Assembly: GCA_003169895.1 (NCBI GenBank) | Contig: PNAE01000009.1 | Coordinates: forward strand, 41,664 to 91,103 | Source of the DNA: Gemmatimonadota bacterium | GTDB taxonomy: Bacteria > Gemmatimonadota > Gemmatimonadetes > Gemmatimonadales > GWC2-71-9 | Direction: 5' to 3' | DNA length: 49,440 bases | Shown: one piece after another, positions 38,059-46,417 of the stretch | Layout: each line of letters opens with the position of its first letter | How positions within the stretch are numbered: position 1 is the first letter of the stretch | The notes under the pieces: generated by a model | What the model saw: the letters and a program-made list of their open reading frames with translations, nothing else | What the model was told of the DNA's origin: nothing | Databases searched by the model: none | Made by a program: the position numbers and the translations under genes

Positions 38059-40797
38059 CTACTGCTTCAGCAACCGGTCATACCGCGGATTCCCCTTGAG
38101 CTCTGCAAAGGTGGGATCGATCCTGAGCCATCCCGGCGACAGGTAGTACGGCATGCTGAGCAGAGGCTGCAGCATGTCGAGCGCTTTTTCCGGCTCACCC
38201 GTCATCAGGTAGATACGGGCCATCAATTGCTGATAGTACGGCGCATTCACCCGGTCCTTGCTGATCGGGTCCAATGCGAGGCCCTGCAGCCCGAGCGCAA
38301 TCGCTTCATCCTTTCTTCCTAGGTAGGCGAGCTGCAACGCCGCGATCATCTGCTCTTGGGGATCGCCGGGTGCCGCGCGCAGCTGGGCCTGCGTCTCGTG
38401 CAACGCGCTATCGGCGTACGCGCGGGCCCGCGAGTGATCACCCCGCAGCCAGTAGATATCCATCAACACGGTTCCCCACGAGCTCCTGTCGTTGTCAAAC
38501 GACGCCGGCGTGAGCCGGAGCGCCAGCTGCTGCTGCGATTCGTCGAGCGCCCAGTACAGGTCCCAGTAGGTGCCAAAGTAGGCGACCAGTTCGGGCCCGG
38601 TGACGTCGGGCGAGACCTCACGCATGACAGCCCTGGCGCCAGCGAGGTCGCCCTGCGCGAGGTAAATCATGGCCTTGGTCTCGATCATGGAGAGGTTGCC
38701 AGGCGCTAACGCGAGAGCCGCTTCGCTGGCACCAAGGGCCTCGGGATACCGCCGAAGCCAGAGGTAGATGTTCTGCAGGCGGCTGGCTTTACTTGCCGAC
38801 CGAGGGTCCAACCGAATGGCCTGCTGCGTATGCGCCAGGGCTTCTTCCCAGCGTCCTGTCGTTTGCTCGACGCGTGCAGCGAGGATCAGGTAATCGGGGT
38901 TCTCCGGCGAAAGCCGAAGCGCTTCGTCGAGTTCGCGTTTCGCTTCCACGAAGTTTTTCGTAACGCTGGCATGATAGCCGGCCATGGCTGCGTGACCCTT
39001 GGCGCCGTTGGGGTCGAGACGAAGGACCTGCTCCGCCGCGGCGAGCGATCGGCGCGCGACGACCGGATCGGGAATGCTGTTGGCGTAGAGCGCCGCCAGG
39101 CCCCGACTCAGCCCGCTCCAGGCGTCGGTGAATGACGAGTCGAGCGCAACCGCCTGTTCGTAGTATGTGACCGCGCGACGGAGGGTAGCTGGGTCGGTAC
39201 CGGTTGCGGCTCGCCCCTTGAGATAAAGGTCGTACGCCGCAACGTTGGTCGTCGGCCGCTTGCTCAGCTTGGTCTCTTCCCGGCTTCCCAGCGCCACGCC
39301 GAGCGCGCCGGCGACCCGACTCGCGATCTGGGTCTGAACCTGGAAGACATCGGTCAGGTTGGCATCGTACGATTGCTGCCAGGTGATGTCGCCGCTCCGC
39401 ACATCGATCAGTTCCGGCACCACCTGCACTCGACTGGTCCCGTCGGCCGCCTTTGCCCAGCGGACGGTCGCGGTCAACAAGTAGTCCACGCCGAGTTCGG
39501 CGCCGATCTGCTTCGGCGCCTTCTTGCTCTCACGATACTGGTCGGAACTGCTCCGCGCGATGAGCTGCATCGTGCCGAGTCCGGCCAGCTTGCCGCGCAG
39601 TTCGTCGGCGATACCGTCGGCGAAGTAGGCGTCTTCCGCGGCGCCACGATTGGTGAACGGAAGGACGGCGAGGCGCGATTCCTTGACAGCGCCATGCGGC
39701 CGCTTCACGATGACAAAGGCCGTCGCGAGGACCGCGATGACGCCGACCAGGACCAGCGCCGGGACGCGAAGCCGCGCACGACGAGACGACGCAACGATCG
39801 GCCGTGACCCGCTGCGGCTGACATCGAGCGCCTGATCGAGCGCAGTCGCCAGCGCCTTGGCTGTTTGGTACCGGTCGGCGGGACTCTTCGACAGCGCCTT
39901 CATCGCTACCTGGTCCACGTCCGGCACCAGGTTGGTGCGGGAGTTGGTGAGCGAGCGGGGATTTTCCGTCATGCTCCGGGCCACGATTGCTTGCGCCGTG
40001 GGTCCCGTGAAGGGTGGCTCGCCGGCGATCATCTCGTAGAGCAAGGCGCCCACGGCATAAATGTCGGCCCGGGCATCCACTTCGCGGTCCCCCATCGCCT
40101 GCTCGGGCGCCATGTAGTGCGGCGTCCCCACCGCAAGTCCCGTCCGGGTCAACGACTCCGTCGCGGTGTTGCTGACCGCGCGCGCAATGCCGAAATCGGC
40201 CACCATCGCGTGGCCCCCGCCCAGCAGGATGTTGGCGGGCTTGATGTCGCGATGGATGACGCCATGCTCGTGCGCATAGGCCAGCGCTTCCGAGACTTCC
40301 CGCGCGATCTTGAGCGCGTCCTCCACCGGAAGCTGCGTCTCGCGATGGATCCGGTCCCGCAGCGTTTCACCTTCCACATAAGGCATCACGTAGTAGAGCA
40401 GCCCATCGGCCTCGCCCGATTCGTACATCGAAAGAATGTGGGGATGAGTGAGCCGGGCGGCGATCTCCACTTCGCGGAGGAAACGATCGGCCCCCAGCGT
40501 CGAGGCGAGTTCCGGCCGCATCACCTTTATCGCCACGCTCCGATGGTACTTGAGGTCGAGGGCGAGATAGACGGTCGCCATCCCCCCTTCTCCCAGCACC
40601 CGCTCGACCTTGTACCGGCCGGCCAGAGCGTGCTTGACCTTGGTGACCTCGAGCACTCCAGTCGCGGCAGTCCGCGGCGGCACGCCGGGATCGGTCGGCG
40701 TGGCCAGGCCGCAGCGGAGGCAGAATTGCGCCTCTTCGGGCAACGGTGTCTTGCAGGCAGGACACTCGCGCGCGTGGCTCATGACGATCGTCGTCAT
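38059..40797 (-). CDS. Membrane Ser/Thr protein kinase with zinc ribbon, TolB-like domain and TPRs
   Basis: A 912-aa sensor kinase. N-terminal zinc ribbon CPACKTPLPEEAQFCLRCG (12-30). PknB-type kinase at about 62-325, with LGEGGMATVY, Lys91 in VAIKVMRPE, HRDIKPANILLGG near 182, DFGIA and GTPHYMAPEQ. One TM helix (VPALVLVGVIAVLATAFVIV, near 342-361), then a TolB/CyaD-like domain (LAVLPFTNRGAAEDAYFADGI) and about eight TPR-like units to the end (WEEALAHTQQAIRLDPRSAS, PEKALDMLQPLL). Topology implies an exterior TPR sensor. The start at 40797 has GGAGGTG upstream and overlaps the small ORF before it (ATGA). Confidence 0.92.
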   Translation of the reverse strand: MTTIVMSHARECPACKTPLPEEAQFCLRCGLATPTDPGVPPRTAATGVLEVTKVKHALAGRYKVERVLGEGGMATVYLALDLKYHRSVAIKVMRPELASTLGADRFLREVEIAARLTHPHILSMYESGEADGLLYYVMPYVEGETLRDRIHRETQLPVEDALKIAREVSEALAYAHEHGVIHRDIKPANILLGGGHAMVADFGIARAVSNTATESLTRTGLAVGTPHYMAPEQAMGDREVDARADIYAVGALLYEMIAGEPPFTGPTAQAIVARSMTENPRSLTNSRTNLVPDVDQVAMKALSKSPADRYQTAKALATALDQALDVSRSGSRPIVASSRRARLRVPALVLVGVIAVLATAFVIVKRPHGAVKESRLAVLPFTNRGAAEDAYFADGIADELRGKLAGLGTMQLIARSSSDQYRESKKAPKQIGAELGVDYLLTATVRWAKAADGTSRVQVVPELIDVRSGDITWQQSYDANLTDVFQVQTQIASRVAGALGVALGSREETKLSKRPTTNVAAYDLYLKGRAATGTDPATLRRAVTYYEQAVALDSSFTDAWSGLSRGLAALYANSIPDPVVARRSLAAAEQVLRLDPNGAKGHAAMAGYHASVTKNFVEAKRELDEALRLSPENPDYLILAARVEQTTGRWEEALAHTQQAIRLDPRSASKASRLQNIYLWLRRYPEALGASEAALALAPGNLSMIETKAMIYLAQGDLAGARAVMREVSPDVTGPELVAYFGTYWDLYWALDESQQQLALRLTPASFDNDRSSWGTVLMDIYWLRGDHSRARAYADSALHETQAQLRAAPGDPQEQMIAALQLAYLGRKDEAIALGLQGLALDPISKDRVNAPYYQQLMARIYLMTGEPEKALDMLQPLLSMPYYLSPGWLRIDPTFAELKGNPRYDRLLKQ

Positions 40798-40976
40798 TGG
40801 GCACCTCCACGGTCCCTGGCAGGATCGACTCGGGTCGGCTGGGCGGAACGCTCGGCCTCCGGTGGCAGCATCGCTTCGAGCATCGCGAGCTCTGCCTCCA
40901 GTGCCTCCGATCGCGGCGCCGGAACGGGCTTGGGGACGGCGACGGGTTTCGGCGAATCGGGTTTCTGCGGTGCCAT
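40794..40976 (-). CDS. Small Pro/Glu-rich protein coupled to the kinase gene
   Basis: A 60-aa protein (MAPQKPDSPKPVAVPKPVPA, then SEALEAELAMLEAMLPPEAE). The N-terminus is Pro/Lys-rich and likely extended; the middle can form a short amphipathic helix. GAGG lies 5-6 nt before ATG 40976, and the stop overlaps the kinase start (ATGA). A start at 41030 would add 18 residues. No family was recognised; by position it could modulate or be a substrate of the kinase. Confidence 0.55.
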   Translation of the reverse strand: MAPQKPDSPKPVAVPKPVPAPRSEALEAELAMLEAMLPPEAERSAQPTRVDPARDRGGAQ

Positions 40977-41123
40977 TGGGTCCTCGATCGTGAGCTGGAA
41001 ACGCCGGACAGCCTCTACCGACATTGCCACGATACGAGGCGACGCTCAATCCCGCGCCCTCTATGCTTGCAGCCAGGGGACGGTATTTAGCGGAGCGGCC
41101 CTAACGAATTGTCTTGGTGGAAG

Positions 41124-44100
41124 TTACGAGCTTTTCTTGGGGGCGAGAAAGTCGCTCGGGGTGGCTTCGAACCGCTCCCGAAAGGCACGCCGGAAGTAGG
41201 AGAGGGACTCGAATCCGACCGCGTATGCGATCTCTGTGACGCTGCCGGCTCCCTGCTTGAGGAGCGTGGCGGCGCATTCCGCCCGGACTGTTCGGATGTA
41301 GCGGCTGGGCGTGGTGCCGAGCTCATCGCGGAGCGAACGGTAGAGCTGGTGATAGGAGAGGGAGGCGACCTCAGCCAGCACCCCGGGCCCGAACTTCGGA
41401 TCCACCAGGTGAGCCTCAACCAACGGGCGAAGCCGAAGATCGAGTCCCGATGAAGCCTTCGGCGCGGAGGCGGGCCTGACCGCTTCGCCCAGCCGAAAAC
41501 GCTCCCGCAGTCGTCGGCGCTGATTGAGCAGGTTCGCCACGCACGCGGTCAGGACGGCCGGGTCGAATGGCTTCACCAGATACGCGTCGGCCCCGGCCTC
41601 GAGGCCGGCGACCTGGTCAGCCGACTCGGCGCGCGCCGTGAGCAGGATGACCGGGATGGCATCTGTCATCGAGTCGGACTTGAGCTCGCGGCCGAGTGCG
41701 AGACCGTCGAGTTCCGGCATCATGACATCGGCCACGATCAGATCGGGAAGCGCCTCGCGGGCCAGGGCCAGGCCGGCTTTCCCGTCCGCTGCTTCGAGGA
41801 TGTGGAACTGGGGCGCCAGCACCGAGCGGACATACGCCCGAACATCGGGATTGTCGTCCACCAGGAGCACCGTGGTCCGGTCCACGGCGCTCTCCTCCTC
41901 CGTCATTCCCCCGCTCCAATCGCGGGAGAGGTTGCCGGGGGAGGTGGTCTCGAGAACGTAGAGCTCGCTGAGTTCCGCGGAGGGTGTGGCGGATGATGCG
42001 ACGGCGGTGTCGTCACTGCCGGCGACGTTCAACGGAAGTCGCACCGTGAACGTGGTGCCCTGGCCCGGAGTGCTCGTGACGCCGATCTCGCCACCGTGCA
42101 ACTCGACCAGCTCCTTCACCAGCGCCAGGCCGATCCCGGTCCCTTCGTAGCGCCGCGTGTTGGTGCTATCGGCCTGATAGAAACGATCGAAGATGTGGGG
42201 CAGGTCCTCCGCCGCGATGCCAACGCCGGAATCGCGCACGACGATCGATGCAAACCCGCCGTCCTGGCCCAACGACACGTCAATGATCCCGCCATTGCCG
42301 GTGAACTTCACTGCATTGGACAGAAGGTTGAGCAGCACCTTCTCGATCTGTTCCGGATCGGCTCGGAGCGTCAGGCTCGGAAGCGCGCTCCGGAAGACGA
42401 GTGCGATCCGGCTGCGCTCGGCCAGCGGGGTGAAGGCCTGGGTGACGGACCGGACAAAGCCGACCAGCTCGACCGGCTGCTGATGAACCGTCACGCTCCC
42501 GGCCTGGAGCCGAGTCAGGTCGAGAATCTGGTTGATCAGCCGGAGCAGGCGCTGGGTGTTGCGGAGCATCAGGTCGCCCTGTTCGCGCGCCTCACGGCTC
42601 AGTACCCCGAAACGTCCGTCGAGCAGGCTCTTGAGCGGCCCGAGGATCAACGTGAGCGGCGTGCGGAACTCGTGGCTCAGGTTGGCGAACAGTCGGGTCC
42701 GGAGCTGGTTCAGCTGCGCCAGCTTGACATTCTGCGTCGCGAGTTGCTGTTCGTTCCGCTGCAGCTCGGCCGTGCGAATCTCGATCAGGCCGGTCAGCTC
42801 TACTGCGCGTTGCCGCAGGCTCCGGACTCGCCACTGATAGACAAGCACGCCCATCAGCGCGATGGCGAGGACGAGCAGGACCTTGGCCGTCCCGGTCTCC
42901 CGGAACAACGGGGCGAGGCTGAGCTGCACCGTCGCTTCAGCAGGAGTCCAGCGATCTCCTCCCTGGCTGGCGGCCACCTTGAAGGTGTAGTGGCCCGGTG
43001 GTACCCGAGTATAGAACGCGGTGCGTCGGCTGCCGGCGTCCACCCAGTCCGGATCGTAGGGATCGAGGCGGTACCGGAAGCGAACGTTGCCGGGTTCGAC
43101 AAAGGTGAGCGCGGTATACGTGATCTCCAGGTCACGCTCGGTGGGCCTCAACGCGAGCATGCTGGTATCCGCAGAGAGTACTCGCCCGCGGCTGGTGACC
43201 TGCTCGACCGTCACGGGAGGAGGCTCACGTCCCTGGGTCACCCGGGAGGGGTCCACGCCGACAATACCATCCTGGGTGGGAAACCAGAGCCGCCCGTCTC
43301 TGGTCTTGGCGCCGGCCGGCTGGAAACCCCCGTTGCCTTCCCGGTTACGGAGGCCGTCGCGTTCGGTGTAGGCCGTCGAGTGAATCCGCGGAATGCGATG
43401 TTCGGCAAAGGCATTCAGCTCGTCGCGCCGCACCCAGAAGATGCCGCGATTGCTGTTCATCCAGAGCCGGCCCTCGTCGTCTTCGAGAATCTCATGCACG
43501 ACCGGATCGTACAGGCCATCGGTGGTCGCATATCGCGTGATCGCCGGGACGTATCGATCGTCCTCCGCAGGCCAGTGGCGCGGGTCAAGGCGCGCCAGCC
43601 CCCGCCCCTCGGTGCCGATCCAGAGCCAGCCGTCTCCATCCACATGCAGGGAGCGGATGAGATCGGCGGGAAGGCCTTCGCGAGTGGTGAGTGTGCGGCA
43701 GTGCCCGGCGAGACAGCGCACCACTCCGCCGCCATTGGTGCCGACCCACAGGGCGCCATCGGGGGTCTCGGCAAAGGCGCGGGCCGGCGCCCGCCCCGGC
43801 CATTCGGACATCGGAGTCCATTGGGCACCGCGCCGCTCCAGGACCTGGGTCTTGGTACCCGCCAGCAGGCGGCCGTCTTTCGCCTGATAGAGCGCATACG
43901 CCCCGGGCCAGTCGAAATACAGGGAGGCCACCTTGGTGCAGCCCATCTCCGGCAGGCTGCATGTCTGCAGTCCGTATGGAGTAGCGAGCAGGATCCGGTC
44001 TCCGTCCGGCAGAATGGAGGTGACCTGGGTCGCGTAACCCTGGGCCGGAGTAAAATTCTGGATGGTGCGACGGTCCGGCGAAATCCGGCTCGTCCCCTCG

Positions 44101-45293
44101 AGCAGGCTGCCGACCCAGAGCGCATCCGTCGAGTCCCGTGCTATGACGTAGGCATTGCGGGCCGTGAGCCCCTCGGGTGCGCTATAGGAAGTGAACAGAC
44201 TGCGCCGGAGCCGGTGAAGACCCATGCCATCGGTGGCGAGCCAGATGCCACCTTCGCGATCGAAGAGCAGATCGGTGATTCGCCCCGTCGGACGATTTGA
44301 TTCCGGATTCAGCGTGTAGACCTTGCGACCATTGAGCATCAGGTCGCGGTCGATCGCGTGCCAGGCGCTGTCTTTGCCCAGCACCTTGAGTGGCACCGCC
44401 AGAGTGAACTGGTGCAAGCGATCGTCGACCGTGACGACGCGATGGTCGGGGTCAAATCGGAAAACGCCACCCATGCCATAGCCCAGGACCGCCCCGGTGG
44501 CTGGGACGTAGACGAACCGCTGAATTGCCCGCGGGCGCCAATCCATTGTGGGGATACCCGCGAGCGCGCCTTTGGGGACCTGCCATACCCCTGTCGCGGC
44601 CCCGATCCACAGTCGTTCCTCGGGATCCTCGAACAGTGAGAACAATGAGTCCCGTTCAAGCGCGGGAGCGACACTCACGCGCTCCGCGCGGTCGTCGGCG
44701 ATTCGGAAGATTCCATCGACCTCCGTGGCGACCCAGAGGCTGCCGTCGCGCCGGCGTACGATACTCACCACCTTCCCCCGGATCACTTCCGGGGCCACCG
44801 GCACCAATCGGTCCTTCTCCATTCGGCCGAGCCCTTGCTCGCTGCCGATGAAGAGCTGCCCCGCAGGGTCCTCGTAGATGGACCACGGCCCGCCCACCAG
44901 ACCCCGGCTCTCATCGATGTGGGTGAAGCGCCCCCGCGCGAATTTCACCAGGTAACGCTGCTCGGTGTTCAACCAGAGCGCGCTATCCCGCGTCTCCATC
45001 ACCGACATGATCCGATCGCTGGGGAGTCCGGGCGAATTGGCGGAGTTGTAGACGGTGAAGCGTACGCCATCGAACCGGACCAGGCCGTCGAACGTGGCGG
45101 CCCAGATGTAGCCGGTCCGGCTCTGGATGAGCCCATTGATGGAATTGACCGGGAGGCCGTCGGCGATGGACCATGACTCGCGAACCCATCCAGCGGCGAG
45201 CGCCGATGAATCGCCGGTTTGCGCGTGCAGCGCGGCCGCCGCGATGGCCAGCATTGCGACGGTGCCACTGAGTCCCCGCGCCAGACGCCGCAC
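41124..45293 (-). CDS. Hybrid two-component system: Reg_prop/Y_Y_Y sensor, histidine kinase, receiver, AraC output
   Basis: A 1389-aa one-protein phosphorelay (HTCS type). Signal peptide (TVAMLAIAAAALHAQ); two seven-bladed propellers of Reg_prop repeats from about 35 to 690 (VNSINGLIQSRTGYIWAATF, LWIGTEGRGLARLDP); Y_Y_Y domain (VEPGNVRFRYRLDPYDPDW); TM (AKVLLVLAIALMGVLVYQW); HisKA with His874 in NLSHEFRTPLTLILG; HATPase (GTGIGLALVKELVELHGG); receiver with Asp1189 (LIVADVMMPELDG); AraC HTH at the end (SVTEIAYAVGFESLSYFRRAF). In Bacteroidota such proteins sense glycans, but no glycan-use genes are here. GTG 45293 has GGAG 7 nt upstream. Confidence 0.95.
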   Translation of the reverse strand: MRRLARGLSGTVAMLAIAAAALHAQTGDSSALAAGWVRESWSIADGLPVNSINGLIQSRTGYIWAATFDGLVRFDGVRFTVYNSANSPGLPSDRIMSVMETRDSALWLNTEQRYLVKFARGRFTHIDESRGLVGGPWSIYEDPAGQLFIGSEQGLGRMEKDRLVPVAPEVIRGKVVSIVRRRDGSLWVATEVDGIFRIADDRAERVSVAPALERDSLFSLFEDPEERLWIGAATGVWQVPKGALAGIPTMDWRPRAIQRFVYVPATGAVLGYGMGGVFRFDPDHRVVTVDDRLHQFTLAVPLKVLGKDSAWHAIDRDLMLNGRKVYTLNPESNRPTGRITDLLFDREGGIWLATDGMGLHRLRRSLFTSYSAPEGLTARNAYVIARDSTDALWVGSLLEGTSRISPDRRTIQNFTPAQGYATQVTSILPDGDRILLATPYGLQTCSLPEMGCTKVASLYFDWPGAYALYQAKDGRLLAGTKTQVLERRGAQWTPMSEWPGRAPARAFAETPDGALWVGTNGGGVVRCLAGHCRTLTTREGLPADLIRSLHVDGDGWLWIGTEGRGLARLDPRHWPAEDDRYVPAITRYATTDGLYDPVVHEILEDDEGRLWMNSNRGIFWVRRDELNAFAEHRIPRIHSTAYTERDGLRNREGNGGFQPAGAKTRDGRLWFPTQDGIVGVDPSRVTQGREPPPVTVEQVTSRGRVLSADTSMLALRPTERDLEITYTALTFVEPGNVRFRYRLDPYDPDWVDAGSRRTAFYTRVPPGHYTFKVAASQGGDRWTPAEATVQLSLAPLFRETGTAKVLLVLAIALMGVLVYQWRVRSLRQRAVELTGLIEIRTAELQRNEQQLATQNVKLAQLNQLRTRLFANLSHEFRTPLTLILGPLKSLLDGRFGVLSREAREQGDLMLRNTQRLLRLINQILDLTRLQAGSVTVHQQPVELVGFVRSVTQAFTPLAERSRIALVFRSALPSLTLRADPEQIEKVLLNLLSNAVKFTGNGGIIDVSLGQDGGFASIVVRDSGVGIAAEDLPHIFDRFYQADSTNTRRYEGTGIGLALVKELVELHGGEIGVTSTPGQGTTFTVRLPLNVAGSDDTAVASSATPSAELSELYVLETTSPGNLSRDWSGGMTEEESAVDRTTVLLVDDNPDVRAYVRSVLAPQFHILEAADGKAGLALAREALPDLIVADVMMPELDGLALGRELKSDSMTDAIPVILLTARAESADQVAGLEAGADAYLVKPFDPAVLTACVANLLNQRRRLRERFRLGEAVRPASAPKASSGLDLRLRPLVEAHLVDPKFGPGVLAEVASLSYHQLYRSLRDELGTTPSRYIRTVRAECAATLLKQGAGSVTEIAYAVGFESLSYFRRAFRERFEATPSDFLAPKKSS

Positions 45294-45599
45294 GAGTCAC
45301 TCCTGTCCAGTCGATCGGGGAATTGCTAGGGGAGGAAGGCCAGAATGTGACCTGATCCGGGGTTCTGGGCAACTCCGCCGCGGATTGCTGCCGAACCTTA
45401 GTGGTTTACGATAAAGAAGGGTGAGATGACCGCACCTTGGCCGCGCTTTGATAGCTTCATGCGCTGGTTAGGCGCCGACGCAGCCTTGCGACAACCAATC
45501 GCCCGCAGAACGCCACCGCCGCGCACGAATGAATCAGCTTCGCCGCGGTGCGCGGTCGCCGCAGAAGCGCAGTCCGTCCGCCGTCTGAAAGGAAGTTCC
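45294..45599. other. Intergenic region upstream of the hybrid kinase and GNAT genes
   Basis: A 306-bp gap between divergent genes. It holds the attC-like element (45390-45473). Reading frames enter it from both sides (the GNAT frame is open back to 45426), but the stretch before 45600 is not conserved in type with acetyltransferases. Promoters for both genes must lie here; I see no convincing -35/-10 pair. Confidence 0.5.
45390..45473. repeat. attC-like element, copy B
   Basis: GTTAGGC (45467-45473) is a perfect GTTRRRY core. GCCGAAC (45390-45396), 84 nt end to end, is one base off the complementary GCCTAAC. On the minus strand the right end reads GCCTAAC-cag-CGCATGAAGCTATC, matching copy A (28352-28375) at 20 of 24 positions. 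The inner arms pair poorly, so this may be a decayed site or a different repeat family. Confidence 0.4.
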
Positions 45600-46136
45600 G
45601 TGGTCACACTCTCTACTGAACGACTCACGCTGCGGCCACCGGATTCGACCGACGCCGCGTTCTTCGTGCGACTGATGAACGACCGGGACTGGCTTCGTTT
45701 CATCGGAGATCGTGGGGTTCGGACTCCGGCCGACGCCAAAGCGTACGTAGAAGACAAGCTTTTGGCCTCGTTCCACCAGCACGGCTTCGGGTTGTGGGTT
45801 GTGGAGTTGCGCGAGAACGGTAAGGCGGTGGGAATCTGCGGCCTACTCAAGCGCGACACGCTTGAGGACGTGGATGTTGGTTTCGCATTCCTCCCGGAAG
45901 CCCGTGGGCTCGGGTACGGGTTGGAGGCCGGACGGCGGTCGCTCGAGTACGCGGCGTCTGAGCTTGGGCTGTCGCGGGTAGTTGCGATTACGGTGCCAGC
46001 AAATGAAGCGTCGGCGCGGCTGTTGGAACGGCTTGGACTCTCGTATGACCACACGATGGTGAACGAGTCAGGGGAGGAACTCCTGGTCTTCGCGATCCGC
46101 CTCTCAGCGGCGGCAACGTCGACCTGGACCGGGTGA
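45600..46136 (+). CDS. GNAT-family N-acetyltransferase (RimJ/RimL-like)
   Basis: A 178-aa acetyltransferase. LSTERLTLRPPDSTDAAFFV is the typical RimJ/L-like opening. The acetyl-CoA loop is EARGLGYGLEAGRRSLEYA near 100-118, then VVAITVPANEASARLLERLG, the standard 'N..S..l.ekLG' block. Substrate unknown (a protein N-terminus, small molecule or antibiotic are all possible in this group). GTG 45600 follows AAAGGAAG by 5 nt; the open frame back to 45426 is not protein-like and lies over the attC-like element. It reads away from the hybrid kinase and ends 22 nt before an opposing remnant. Confidence 0.85.
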   Translation: MVTLSTERLTLRPPDSTDAAFFVRLMNDRDWLRFIGDRGVRTPADAKAYVEDKLLASFHQHGFGLWVVELRENGKAVGICGLLKRDTLEDVDVGFAFLPEARGLGYGLEAGRRSLEYAASELGLSRVVAITVPANEASARLLERLGLSYDHTMVNESGEELLVFAIRLSAAATSTWTG

Positions 46137-46157
46137 AGGAGCTGGTCTAGCCGCTGG

Positions 46158-46390
46158 TTACTGCACCTGCACGCTGGCCTGCGTGCTGCGTACACCATCG
46201 CTGCACGACACCGATAGTCGCGTGCCCATCGACGCTGCGATACGCGCGGACGCACCACCGGCTGTTCCGAGCATTGCCCCGGACACGGCATCGCGAACCA
46301 GAATCCCGGCGGCAGCACGATCGACGCATGTCACCGTGGCGCCATCGCCCCCGCTGACGGCCGTGGGCCAGCCACATTCTTGACACTCTC
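46158..46390 (-). pseudogene. Possible C-terminal remnant of an Ig-like-domain protein
   Basis: Between the GNAT gene and the kinase, the minus strand has a frame without a start: GGDGATVTCVDRAAAGILV, RDAVSGAMLGTAGGASARI, LSVSCSDGVRSTQASVQVQ and TAA at 46158. Two Cys and regular beta-strand spacing look like the last strands of an Ig-like domain. Upstream the frame merges into antisense or kinase sequence. It may be a gene fossil or chance. Confidence 0.3.
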
Positions 46391-46417
46391 CCAGGCCGCC
46401 AGCAGCACCGGGCCCTG

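Noticed and set aside
42096-44300. A 734-codon plus-strand frame
   Set aside because: It is antisense to the hybrid histidine kinase, whose motifs are unambiguous.
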